Below, piece by piece: positions 24,117 through 32,134 of a stretch of DNA of 64,000 bases. The stretch's first letter is position 1. The number at the start of each line of letters is the position of its first letter. The notes below the pieces were generated by a model. It was given only the letters and a program-made list of their open reading frames with translations, made no database searches and had not been told where the DNA came from. Origin of the DNA: Catellatospora tritici (GTDB lineage Bacteria; Actinomycetota; Actinomycetes; Mycobacteriales; Micromonosporaceae); assembly GCF_019083965.1 (NCBI RefSeq), contig NZ_JAHRCY010000018.1:1-64000 (forward strand). Direction: 5' to 3'. A program made the translations under genes and the position numbers.

Positions 24117-26768
24117 TCAGCCGCGCGGTTTCGCCCGCCGGGTCGGTTCGGCGGCGGCCGGATCCTCCGGCCACGGATGGCGCGGATAGCGTCCGCGCAG
24201 CTCGGCGCGCACCTGCGGATAACCGGTGCGCCAGAACGAGCCCAGGTCGGCGGTGACCGCGGCCGGGCGCCCGGCGGGGGAGAGCAGGTGCAGCACCACC
24301 GGCACCCGCCCGTCGGCGAGCTTCGGGGTGCCCGCCCAGCCGAACACCTCCTGCACCTTCACCGCCAGCACCGGCGCGGCCGGGTCGGTGTAGTCGACGC
24401 GGATCCGCGAGCCGGTCGGCACCTCGATGCGCTCCGGGGCGAGCTGGTCGAACCGGGCCGCCTGCGCCCACGGCAGCAGCCGCCGCAGCGCCGCGGCCAC
24501 ATTGGCGCGGCGCAGGTCGTCGCGGCGGCGCGCCTGCGTCAGCTCCGGGCCGAGCCAGTCCCCGATCCGGGCCAGCAGCGTCTCGTCGTCGACGGCGGGC
24601 CACGGCTCGCCCAGCGCATACGCGCAGAAGGCCAGTCGCTGCCGCACCGCCACCGCCTCGTCGTCCCAGCGCAGCAGTCGCAGCCCCTCCCGGCGCAGCC
24701 CCTCGGCCAGCGCCGCCGCGACCAGCTCCCGATCCGGTTTGAGCAGCGGCTTCTCCGCCAGCACGAGCGCGCCCAGCCGGGTCGCGGTGCGGGCCAGCAC
24801 GTCCCCGTCGACCCAGGCCACCTCATCGCCGCTGACCAGCAGGTCCGGCGCCGCCGCACGGGCGGTGTCCTCGTCCGCGGCGGCGGCCAGCCGTACCCGG
24901 GCGTCCTTGCTGCCCGGCTGCCGGTCGGCCGAGGCCACCGCCAGCCACGTCACCCCGCCCAGGCCGGAGCCGGGCGCCAACTCCGCGGCCGTACCCCCGG
25001 TCATCAGGTAGGTCCGCCCTGGCTGGCCCGACCTCGCCGGGCGCAGCCGCGCCAACCGCTCCGGATATGCCAGCCCCACCACCAGCGCCGCCGCCAGGTC
25101 GTCGGTCAGCCCGCTCCGGTCCGGGGTCGACGTGCCCATGTCCCGCGACGCCGCCGCGCGGTCGGCTGTCATCGCGGTCCGGTCCAGGGCGGATGTGCCC
25201 GTGTCCCGTGGCGCCGCCGCGCGGTCGTCGGCATGCGTGGTTCCGTTCATCGCGGACCCGCTCGCCTCGCGCAGTGCCGTCGACAGGCGTCGCGTCTCGG
25301 TGCGCCAGGCCGCGCTCGCGGCCGGGTCGACGCCGTCGCGCAGCCGCCGCCAGGCCTTCGCCAGGTCGTCGGTGGGCGGCTGGCTGTCGGCTGACAGCAG
25401 CGCCACCACCTCGGCGGCCCGGTGCGCGCCGACCTGCGGGGCCGCGTCGAGCAGCGCCCGCGCCAGGCGTGGGTGCGCGCCCACCCGGGCGATGGCCCGG
25501 CCGCGCGCGGTCACCCGGCCGTCGGCGTCGACGGCCCCGAGCGCGGCCAGGGTGTCCCGGGCCACCCGCGCGGCCGCCGCCGGGGGCGGGTCCGGCAGGG
25601 CCAGGCCGGTCCCGTCCGGGCTGCCCCAGCAGGCCAGTTGCAGCATGAACGCGGTCAGGTCGGCGGTGGCGACCTCCGGCTCGGCGTACGCGGGCAGCCG
25701 GTCCTGCTCGGCCTGCGACCAGCACCGGTAGACCACCCCGGGCGCCTGCCGCCCCGCCCGACCGGCCCGCTGCTCCGACGACGCCCGCGACACCCGCACC
25801 GTGACCAGCGCGTCCAGCCCTCGGGCGAGGTCGGTGCGCGGCGCGCGGGCCAGCCCCGCGTCGACCACGATCCGCACTCCCGGCACGGTCAGGCTGCTCT
25901 CGGCCACCGAGGTGGCCAGCACGACCCGTCGCCGCGCGCCCTCGTGCAGGGCCGCGTCCTGGGTGCCCGCGCCCTGGCGGCCGTGCAGGATCAGCACGTC
26001 CACGTCGCGCAGGCCGAACAGCCGCGCCGCCACGGTCTCCAGCTCGCGGGCGCCGGGCAGGAACGCCAGCAGGTCGCCGGGGGACTCGTCCAGCGCCTGC
26101 CGGATCACGGCGGCGACGTGTTCGAGCAGGCGCGGGTCCACCCGCAGGCCGTACGGCGCGTCCACCGGCCCGGTCGGCGGGCACCAGCGCACCCGCACCG
26201 GATGCGGCGAGCCCGCCGCCGTCACCACCGCCGTACCCGCCCCGAGCAGCCGGGCCGTCGTCTGCCCCGCGACCGTCGCCGAGGCGGCGACCAGATGCAG
26301 GTCCGGCCGCAGCGCGCCGCGTACGTCCACTCCGAACGCCAGCGCCAGGTCGGCGTCGAGCTGCCGCTCGTGCACCTCGTCGAGCAGCAGTGCGCCGACG
26401 CCGGGCAGCTCGGGGTCGCGCTGTAGCCGCTGCACCAGCAGGCCGGTGGTGACCACCTCGATCCGGGTGTCCGCGCTGGTCCGGCTGTCCCCGCGCACGC
26501 TGTAGCCGACCGGGCCGCCCAACGCGGTGCCGGTGAGCTCGGCCATCCGGCGGGCGGCGGCGCGGGCGGCGACCCGGCGGGGCTGGGCGACCAGGATCCG
26601 GCCCGGCAGCGCGTCGGCCAGGGCCAGCGGGGCGAGGGTCGTCTTGCCCGAGCCGGGCGGGGCGACCAGGACGGCGGTGCCGGTGTCGCGCAGCGCCGCG
26701 ACCAGGTCCGGGAGCACGGCACGGACGGGCAGGTCGGTGTCGGGCCGCGCGGCCAGCTCGGGAAGCAC
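24117..26768 (-). CDS. hrpB: ATP-dependent RNA helicase HrpB
   Basis: About 883 residues. DEAH-box helicase with APPGSGKTT (Walker A), DEVHER, SATVA, a helicase C domain (SSEQRAGRAGR), the HA2 region and the HrpB-specific C-terminal domain (LADGRVPVVLHLLSPAGRP). The GTG at 26768 starts the conserved part; GTGs at 26786 and 26819 are alternatives. Unusual: around 25110-25240 the middle carries a 21-residue repeat in tandem (DDRAAAPRDTG.. then ADRAAASRDMG..) with a third partial copy merging into DDLAAAL. This looks like an in-frame DNA expansion. Confidence 0.9.
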   Translation of the reverse strand: MLPELAARPDTDLPVRAVLPDLVAALRDTGTAVLVAPPGSGKTTLAPLALADALPGRILVAQPRRVAARAAARRMAELTGTALGGPVGYSVRGDSRTSADTRIEVVTTGLLVQRLQRDPELPGVGALLLDEVHERQLDADLALAFGVDVRGALRPDLHLVAASATVAGQTTARLLGAGTAVVTAAGSPHPVRVRWCPPTGPVDAPYGLRVDPRLLEHVAAVIRQALDESPGDLLAFLPGARELETVAARLFGLRDVDVLILHGRQGAGTQDAALHEGARRRVVLATSVAESSLTVPGVRIVVDAGLARAPRTDLARGLDALVTVRVSRASSEQRAGRAGRQAPGVVYRCWSQAEQDRLPAYAEPEVATADLTAFMLQLACWGSPDGTGLALPDPPPAAAARVARDTLAALGAVDADGRVTARGRAIARVGAHPRLARALLDAAPQVGAHRAAEVVALLSADSQPPTDDLAKAWRRLRDGVDPAASAAWRTETRRLSTALREASGSAMNGTTHADDRAAAPRDTGTSALDRTAMTADRAAASRDMGTSTPDRSGLTDDLAAALVVGLAYPERLARLRPARSGQPGRTYLMTGGTAAELAPGSGLGGVTWLAVASADRQPGSKDARVRLAAAADEDTARAAAPDLLVSGDEVAWVDGDVLARTATRLGALVLAEKPLLKPDRELVAAALAEGLRREGLRLLRWDDEAVAVRQRLAFCAYALGEPWPAVDDETLLARIGDWLGPELTQARRRDDLRRANVAAALRRLLPWAQAARFDQLAPERIEVPTGSRIRVDYTDPAAPVLAVKVQEVFGWAGTPKLADGRVPVVLHLLSPAGRPAAVTADLGSFWRTGYPQVRAELRGRYPRHPWPEDPAAAEPTRRAKPRG

Positions 26769-26844
26769 CCGCCCAGTCTGGCCCACACCCGTTGCGCCAC
26801 CGCCACACGACCCGGCCACAGCGAGAGCGCCGCCGCCCGGCCCT

Positions 26845-26925
26845 CAAGATCGTGCAAGTTGCCGGGCACTTGTGCGTATCTTGGACCGTCATTCCCCCGA
26901 TTGCCCGGCAACTTGAGCGATCTTG
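26845..26925. repeat. double palindrome, second family
   Basis: 24-bp inverted repeat with two mismatches (26845-26868 and 26902-26925). The ends are CAAGATCG and the core is CAAGTTGCCGGGCA. The end sequence AAGATC also flanks family 1 elements, but the core differs. It lies between the start of hrpB and the end of the next minus-strand gene, so it is not between convergent genes. Confidence 0.8.
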
Positions 26926-26951
26926 AACCGTCCCGCGATCTTGAACCGTCC
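26917..26951. repeat. 18-bp tandem duplication
   Basis: GCGATCTTGAACCGTCC occurs at 26917-26933 and again at 26935-26951. The first copy overlaps the right arm of the palindrome, so the duplication copied the element's edge. Confidence 0.8.
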
Positions 26952-26968
26952 GGGGGGGGTGCGGGGGG

Positions 26969-28366
26969 TTACGGGCGGACGAAGGCGATCAGGGCCATGC
27001 CCAGCGCGCCCTGGACCAGGGTCGCGCCGACCAGCAGCGCGAACGGCCACAGCCGGGCCGACCGCGCGCACAGCCATGCCACGCTGAGCTGGAAGAACAC
27101 GGCAAGGAAGATCCACAGGCGGATCGTCTCGCCCCGGTTGACCCCGACCAGGTCGAGGAAGGCGAGCACCGCCAGGCCGCAGGCGGTCAGCGCCGCCACC
27201 GGGCGGGCCAGGCCCCGCCGGGCCGCGTCATAAGCCGTGGCTCCGACCAGCACCGTCGCGGCCAGCCCGGCGCACAGCGCGAAGTCACACAGGTTGCGCC
27301 ACACCCACACCCCGTACGGTCGCGCGGCCCGGACGTTGAACTCGTTGGCGTCGGCCAGCACGTAGTCGAGGTTGACGAACAGGTCGTAGCCGAACACGAC
27401 CCGCATGCCCAGGTACGCGGCGGCGAACGCGGCCAGGGTCAGCGACACCAGCCGCAGCAGGTCGTACCACGCGCAGGTGCGGCGGTGCAGGGCCAGCGCG
27501 ATGGTGCCGAGGAAGGCCAGGCCGAGCACCAGCGGCAGCGGTTCGAACAGGAAGGTCAGGTACACCGCCAGGCCCAGCGCCACCGCCCACGGCCACTGCT
27601 TGCCGCGCAGGAAGCGCAGGTGCAGCCAGAACGCCAGCAGGATCGGCACCGGGGAGACGGTGTTGAGGATGGGCAGGAACCACAGCCGCCCCGGCATCAG
27701 CAGTACCAGGATCAGCGCGTACAGCGCGGTGCGGTGGTCGTCGAACAGTTCGCGGGCGACCGCGTACGCCAGCAGCCCGGTCAGGCTGGACACGGCCACG
27801 ACCAGCACGCCCTGCGTGCCCGGGTCGGTGGTGACCGCGCCGAGCAGGTGGTAGAGCAGCGTCTTGCCGGGCATGTTGGTGCGCGCGTGCGCGGGCAGTT
27901 CGCCCACGATCCGCATGTACCGGGAGATGAAGTCGTACGCCGAGTAGGCCAGCGACGGGGTGTGGAACGAGTTGGCCCGGTCGCTGCCGACCAGCACGGA
28001 CAGCGGCATGTCGTCATAGGTGCGCATGACCAGCTGCAACGGCACCGCCGCGACCAGCCACGCCCCGACCGCGACGCGTGGTCGCAGGCGCTGGGACAGC
28101 CACAGCAACCCCACGACCGCGAGCAGCGCCACCGCCGCGGGCCACAGCTGCCATGCCGAGAACGTCGCGACGTACCGGTAGATCCACCGTCCGGCCCGCG
28201 ACCCCAGCGGCAGCACCCGCACCGCGAGCAGCACCGCCGCCACCAGGGTCAGCGCGCAGCCGCCGAACAGGGCTCCATGCAGCAGCCGCAGCTGCGGATC
28301 GTCGGCGCCGGGCTCCGGTGCGGCAGCGGCGGTGCGTTCGGCGGTGAGCACGGTGCGCTCGCTCAA
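26969..28366 (-). CDS. polytopic membrane protein, GT-C-like
   Basis: 465 residues with about twelve membrane segments. The TTG at 28366 is chosen for AAAGGA about six bases upstream. A loop with acidic and aromatic residues after the second hydrophobic pair (MRTYDDMPLSVLVGSDRANSFHTP) and the overall hydropathy resemble GT-C glycosyltransferases of the cell envelope, but I see no diagnostic motif. It could equally be an unclassified transporter. Confidence 0.6.
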   Translation of the reverse strand: MSERTVLTAERTAAAAPEPGADDPQLRLLHGALFGGCALTLVAAVLLAVRVLPLGSRAGRWIYRYVATFSAWQLWPAAVALLAVVGLLWLSQRLRPRVAVGAWLVAAVPLQLVMRTYDDMPLSVLVGSDRANSFHTPSLAYSAYDFISRYMRIVGELPAHARTNMPGKTLLYHLLGAVTTDPGTQGVLVVAVSSLTGLLAYAVARELFDDHRTALYALILVLLMPGRLWFLPILNTVSPVPILLAFWLHLRFLRGKQWPWAVALGLAVYLTFLFEPLPLVLGLAFLGTIALALHRRTCAWYDLLRLVSLTLAAFAAAYLGMRVVFGYDLFVNLDYVLADANEFNVRAARPYGVWVWRNLCDFALCAGLAATVLVGATAYDAARRGLARPVAALTACGLAVLAFLDLVGVNRGETIRLWIFLAVFFQLSVAWLCARSARLWPFALLVGATLVQGALGMALIAFVRP

Positions 28367-28495
28367 CGACGGTCCTTTCTCGACTCAGCACGAAGACCCT
28401 GCGGGCTGGTAGCCAGCAGGGAGTACGTCTCGTCAAACGGTGCGGACCGGCCGGGGATACGCGGTCGGGGTCGTCCGCGGGGGCGGGCGCGCCGG

Positions 28496-28501
28496 TAGGG
28501 T
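28496..28501 (+). promoter_or_regulatory. -10 box of leaderless promoter (MDMPI protein)
   Basis: TAGGGT lies exactly six bases before the ATG at 28508. Confidence 0.55.
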
Positions 28502-28507
28502 TGGCGC

Positions 28508-29146
28508 ATGACCCCCATGCGTACGGCGTTCCTGTCGGCGGCCCGTTCCGCGGCCGCGCTGCTGGCCGACCCCGCGGTGGCCAAGTCGTGGTCCGGCCCG
28601 AGCGCGCTGGCCGGGTTCACCATCGGCGGCCTGGCCGAGCACCTGGGCAGCCAGGTGCTCTCGCTGCCGAAGCTGCTGGCCGACCAGGTCGGCGACGGTG
28701 CCGTGATCGGGGTGCTGGACCACTACGCCAAGGCCCGCTGGGTCGGCGCCGACCTCGACGCCACCGTCAACGTGGCCATCCGGCGCACCGGCGAGCAGGC
28801 CGCCGCCGAGGGCGCCGCCGGGCTGGTCGAGCGGGTCGACGAGCTGGTGCGGCAGCTGCCGGAGCTGCTCGCGAACGCCCCGGCCGACTGCCACGTCTCC
28901 CCGCCCGCCGGGCCGTGGCTGCTGAGCCTGGACGACTACCTGCTGACCCGGCTGATGGAGATCACCGTCCACTCCGACGACCTCGCGTGCGGCCTGGACA
29001 TCCCGACCCCGGAGCTGCCCGCCGAGGTCACCGAGCCGGTGCTCGCCCTGCTGTCGGCGCTGGCCGTACGCCGCCACGGCACCACCGCCGTGGTCCGCGC
29101 CCTCAGCCGCTCGGAACGCTCCCCGGCCACCATCAGCGCCTTCTAG
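28508..29146 (+). CDS. maleylpyruvate isomerase N-terminal domain (MDMPI/DinB-like) protein
   Basis: 212 residues, a four-helix DinB-like fold of the mycothiol-dependent isomerase group. The metal-ligand His pattern is visible in GGLAEHLGSQ and in RLMEITVHSDDLACGL. Members use mycothiol or bind metal in thiol-dependent chemistry, and the substrate here is unknown. The start rests on the leaderless -10 box; a second ATG lies nine bases downstream. Its stop codon falls in a 19-bp tandem duplication shared with the convergent neighbour. Confidence 0.82.
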   Translation: MTPMRTAFLSAARSAAALLADPAVAKSWSGPSALAGFTIGGLAEHLGSQVLSLPKLLADQVGDGAVIGVLDHYAKARWVGADLDATVNVAIRRTGEQAAAEGAAGLVERVDELVRQLPELLANAPADCHVSPPAGPWLLSLDDYLLTRLMEITVHSDDLACGLDIPTPELPAEVTEPVLALLSALAVRRHGTTAVVRALSRSERSPATISAF

Positions 29147-29180
29147 ATCCGGGGGAGTCGGCTAGATCCGGGGGAGTCGG
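29143..29180. repeat. 19-bp tandem duplication carrying both stop codons
   Basis: CTAGATCCGGGGGAGTCGG occurs at 29143-29161 and 29162-29180. The first copy contains the TAG of the plus-strand MDMPI gene, and the second supplies the TAG of the minus-strand gene. Without the duplication the two genes would overlap at their ends. Confidence 0.92.
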
Positions 29181-29845
29181 CCGCAGGCCGCGACGGCCAG
29201 GTAGCGCTGCCAGCCGATGGCCCGGGAATCGGGGAAGTCGGTGGCGTCCCAGCCGCCGTCCGGCAGGACGATGACGTTCGGTGGGTACACCTGGACCGTC
29301 TGCTCGCCGAAGAATCGGCGCACCCGCACGGGCACGCCCAGGCGCTCGTACGGGACCAGGTCACAGTCGACGATCTCGTAATCGATCTCGACGGTGATCC
29401 GCTCGTCCGGGTGCAACCGGTAGGTGTCCCCGGGACGCAGTTCGGCCCCGCCGGAACTCCACCGGTTGTCGGTGCGGTGCACGTCGCCCAGCGCCACCCG
29501 TACCAGGCGCAGGCCGGGCGCGTCGGCGCCGATCCCGGTCAGCTCGACCGTCTGGCTCCCGTCGTTGTGCAGGTACAGCATGTGCCGCAGCCGCGTGCTG
29601 GGCTGCGTGACCTGGTTGAACGGGAACTCGACCGTGCCGTCGGAGTAGACATACCGGGCGTCGAAGCCGGGGAAGGCGGCCAGCCGGGGCGTGATGGCGC
29701 CGCCTCGCCACAGCACGGCTCCGAGCGCGAGCGCGCCCAGCAGGGCGAACCCGGTGACGGCCAGGCGCAGGCGGGTGCGCCTGGGCAGCGCGCCGGAGGT
29801 GGGGTCGAGGCGGGTCCAGACGTCGTCAGGCAGTGTGGCGGTCAC
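29162..29845 (-). CDS. hypothetical membrane-anchored extracytoplasmic protein
   Basis: 227 residues: a short cytoplasmic N-terminus, one membrane segment (about 26-47) and a beta-rich outer domain with TRLRHMLYLHNDGSQTVELTGIG, which resembles an immunoglobulin-like fold. No family is recognised. The GTG start has AGGAGGG six bases upstream. It diverges from the membrane-protein/GntR operon, and the palindromic operator lies between the two starts. Confidence 0.7.
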   Translation of the reverse strand: MTATLPDDVWTRLDPTSGALPRRTRLRLAVTGFALLGALALGAVLWRGGAITPRLAAFPGFDARYVYSDGTVEFPFNQVTQPSTRLRHMLYLHNDGSQTVELTGIGADAPGLRLVRVALGDVHRTDNRWSSGGAELRPGDTYRLHPDERITVEIDYEIVDCDLVPYERLGVPVRVRRFFGEQTVQVYPPNVIVLPDGGWDATDFPDSRAIGWQRYLAVAACGRLPRI

Positions 29846-29886
29846 GGAATGCCCTCCTGCGGCGGCTTTAGTGGGCGAGGGACCAT

Positions 29887-29912
29887 CAATGTATCAACTG
29901 TTTGATACATTG
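29887..29912. promoter_or_regulatory. palindromic operator of the GntR operon
   Basis: Perfect inverted repeat: CAATGTATCAA at 29887-29897, a four-base spacer, then TTGATACATTG at 29902-29912. It is A/T-rich in a very GC-rich context and lies 26 bp before an operon that ends in a YtrA-type GntR repressor. It is therefore the probable autoregulatory site and may also control the divergent gene. Confidence 0.8.
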
Positions 29913-29938
29913 GTGACCCCCTCGGCTGGAGGTACGGC

Positions 29939-30754
29939 ATGACTCAGCTCGGCTACGTCGTCGCGGCGCTGGCCGTCGCGCTCCTGGTCTACGCCGCCAC
30001 CGACGGGCCCGTGTCCCGGGCCCGGCTGCGGCGCTTCGCCGACCGGCACGCCCTGCCCATGACCGTCGACAACGGACCGCGCGTCATCGCCTACCTCGCC
30101 GTCACCCGCCGCTGGCGGGCCGCGGGCGTAGCCTTCGGCTTCGTGCTCTATACCCTGCCGTGGCTGGCCGAGGACCGGTTCGGCATCAACTTCACGTACC
30201 TGCTCGCGGGCTGGTTCGTCGGGGCGCTGCTGGCCGAGGCCAGGCTGGCCCGGCCGGTGGCGGGACGGCGCGCGGCGAGCCTGCTGCCGCGTACGCCCGC
30301 GCGCTACCTGCCGCCGCTGCTGCGCGGGGCACTGCCCGTGGCGGCGCTGCTGTGCCTCGTCCTGGCCGGGCTCAACGCGCTGTGGCCGCAGCCGTTCAGC
30401 CTGACCGAGGGCGTCTCCTGGCCGGTACGGTTCGCGGTGTGGCTGGGCACCACCGCCGTGGTGCTGCTGCTGGTCCGGGTGGTGACCCGGGCGGTGCTGC
30501 ACCGGCCGCAGCCGGTCGCCGCGCCGGACGTTCTCGCCGCCGACGACGCGGTGCGGTCCCGCTCGCTGCACGTGCTGGCCGCCGCCGGGACCGCACTGGT
30601 GCTGTACTGCGTGCTGGCCGAGCTGGCACTGCTGCTGGCGGGCGATCCGGTCACCACGGCGGTGCTGGTCATGGCCGGAACGGTGGCGGTGCCCCTGCTG
30701 GGGTGGCGGCTGGCCACCCGGCCCTGGACGGTCCCGGCGGGTGCCGTCTGGTGA
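29939..30754 (+). CDS. membrane protein of GntR operon
   Basis: 271 residues with about six membrane segments and a basic loop near residues 25-50 (RARLRRFADRHAL). No family is recognised. GGAGG six bases before the ATG is a clear ribosome binding site. Its TGA overlaps the GTG of the GntR gene. The usual partners of YtrA-type regulators are ABC transporter genes, and none is present here. Confidence 0.75.
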   Translation: MTQLGYVVAALAVALLVYAATDGPVSRARLRRFADRHALPMTVDNGPRVIAYLAVTRRWRAAGVAFGFVLYTLPWLAEDRFGINFTYLLAGWFVGALLAEARLARPVAGRRAASLLPRTPARYLPPLLRGALPVAALLCLVLAGLNALWPQPFSLTEGVSWPVRFAVWLGTTAVVLLLVRVVTRAVLHRPQPVAAPDVLAADDAVRSRSLHVLAAAGTALVLYCVLAELALLLAGDPVTTAVLVMAGTVAVPLLGWRLATRPWTVPAGAVW

Positions 30755-31116
30755 TCGTCGAGTACGACCCGAACTCGCCGGTCCCGCCGTACGAGCAGGT
30801 CCGGCGGCAGCTCGCCACGATGATCGGCAGCGGGGTGCTGCCGGAGGGTACGCAGCTCCCGTCGATCCGCCAGCTCGCCGCCGACCTGGGCGTGGCGACC
30901 GGGACCATCGCGCGCGTCTACCGCGAACTGGAGGTCGAGGGGCTGGTCGTGAGTCGGGTGCGGCACGGCACGACGGTCGCGGCCCGGCCGGTGCTGAGCC
31001 GGACCGAGGTCGCCGACCGCCTGGCCGAAGCGGCCCGCGCCTACCTGGCCACCGCGCGCCTGCTCGGCGCCGACCTCGACACCGCCGTCGCCGCCCTCCA
31101 CACCGCCGCCCGCTGA
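30751..31116 (+). CDS. GntR family transcriptional regulator, YtrA-type
   Basis: 121 residues, short as in the YtrA subfamily: a winged helix (PPYEQVRRQLATMIGSGVLPEGTQLPSIRQLAADLGVATGTIARVYRELEVEGLV shown here only as landmarks PPYEQVR, LPSIRQLA and TIARVYRELE) and a short C-terminal helical dimerisation region with no ligand-binding domain of the FadR or HutC kind. The GTG overlaps the preceding stop (GTGA). It probably represses its own operon through the palindrome at 29887-29912. Confidence 0.92.
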   Translation: MIVEYDPNSPVPPYEQVRRQLATMIGSGVLPEGTQLPSIRQLAADLGVATGTIARVYRELEVEGLVVSRVRHGTTVAARPVLSRTEVADRLAEAARAYLATARLLGADLDTAVAALHTAAR

Positions 31117-31127
31117 CCGCCCCCGCA

Positions 31128-31151
31128 CCGCCCCGGCGCGGGCTGGGGCGG
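31128..31151. terminator. possible bidirectional terminator
   Basis: CCGCCCC (31128-31134) can pair with GGGGCGG (31145-31151) between the convergent ends of the GntR and DUF6886 genes. The stem is short and the whole stretch is low-complexity G/C. Confidence 0.4.
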
Positions 31152-31181
31152 CGCGGGTTGGGGTGAGGGGGCGGTGGGTGG

Positions 31182-31730
31182 TCAGGCGGCGGGGGCTGGG
31201 GCGGGGCGGGCGCGGGACAGGCGGATTCCGCTGAACTGCATGGTCGAGGCGATGATCGCGTGCCACAGCGGCCACAGGTTGTTCAGCACCCGCAGCTGGA
31301 TGCCCGCCTGGTCGTACAGCTCCAGCAGGTCGCCGACGAGTTCGGCGGGGCCGAGCGGGACCACCGGCTCGGTGGCGACGTGGGCGTGCCGGACGGGCTC
31401 GCCGAACGGGCGGAACCGGTCGGCGGGCAGGCGGTAGGCGTACAGCCGGACCGACCGCAGCGCGGGCAGCCAGCCGTACTCGATGGCGTGCAGACGGGTG
31501 CCGCCGCCGGGGCCGAGGATGGTCGCGGCGTCGGCGGCGGTGGTGTCGGGGCCGATCCAGGTCAGGGCGCGGGGGCAGCCGCGCGGGAACCAGTAGTCGG
31601 GGCAGCGGTCGTGGTCGACCGCCCAGACATACGCCTCCGGCTGGCGGGCCGTGGCGGCGATGTGCGGTTCGAAGCGGGTGATCGACGGGTCTTCGGAAAA
31701 GTGGAGTACCTCACCGGGTCCTGGTCGCAT
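31182..31730 (-). CDS. DUF6886 family protein
   Basis: 182 residues. VLHFSEDPSITRFEPH near the N-terminus and YVWAVDHDRCPDYWFPRGCPRALTW match a conserved uncharacterised family whose members begin with LyHFSEd. The ATG at 31730 sits directly before the conserved start; 12 more codons upstream are less likely. It diverges from the DUF952 gene with 58 bp between starts. Function unknown. Confidence 0.75.
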   Translation of the reverse strand: MRPGPGEVLHFSEDPSITRFEPHIAATARQPEAYVWAVDHDRCPDYWFPRGCPRALTWIGPDTTAADAATILGPGGGTRLHAIEYGWLPALRSVRLYAYRLPADRFRPFGEPVRHAHVATEPVVPLGPAELVGDLLELYDQAGIQLRVLNNLWPLWHAIIASTMQFSGIRLSRARPAPAPAA

Positions 31731-31776
31731 CCGGCCAGACTCGCATGCCCGACCTGGCCGCTCCACCGAATATCGA

Positions 31777-31782
31777 TAGGCT
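31777..31782 (+). promoter_or_regulatory. -10 box of leaderless promoter (DUF952)
   Basis: TAGGCT lies exactly six bases before the ATG at 31789, with no ribosome binding site. Confidence 0.6.
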
Positions 31783-31788
31783 GCACGG

Positions 31789-32100
31789 ATGATCTACCAG
31801 ATAGCACTGCCCGAAGACTGGGCGCAGGCGCAGTTCACCGGCAGCTACACGGTGTCGACGCGGGGCGTGAGCCTGGAGCAGGAGGGCTACCTGCATGCCA
31901 GCGACACCCTGGAGCAGATCGAACGGGTCCGGCAGCGGTACTACGCCGACCGCTCCGACCTGCTGCTCCTGGTGATCGACGAGGCGCGACTCGAGGTGCC
32001 GGTGGTGCGGGAGAGCCCGGCCGGTTCGACCGAGCTGTACCCGCACATCTACGGCCCGCTGAAGCTGACGGCGGTGGCCGAGGTGCGCCCGCTGACCTAG
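31789..32100 (+). CDS. DUF952 family protein
   Basis: 103 residues, the usual size for the family: an N-terminal IYQIALPEDW strand, the conserved GYLHASDTLEQIERVRQRYY and the C-terminal YPHIYGPLKLTAV. The fold is related to ADP-ribosyl-transfer-type enzymes, but no activity is established. It is followed after 34 bp by the GH15 gene on the same strand, which has its own promoter box. Confidence 0.88.
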   Translation: MIYQIALPEDWAQAQFTGSYTVSTRGVSLEQEGYLHASDTLEQIERVRQRYYADRSDLLLLVIDEARLEVPVVRESPAGSTELYPHIYGPLKLTAVAEVRPLT

Positions 32101-32122
32101 GTCTACGCCCCTCACCAGGGAA

Positions 32123-32128
32123 TATGCT
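32123..32128 (+). promoter_or_regulatory. -10 box of leaderless promoter (GH15)
   Basis: TATGCT lies exactly six bases before the GTG at 32135. Confidence 0.55.
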
Positions 32129-32134
32129 GAAGCG

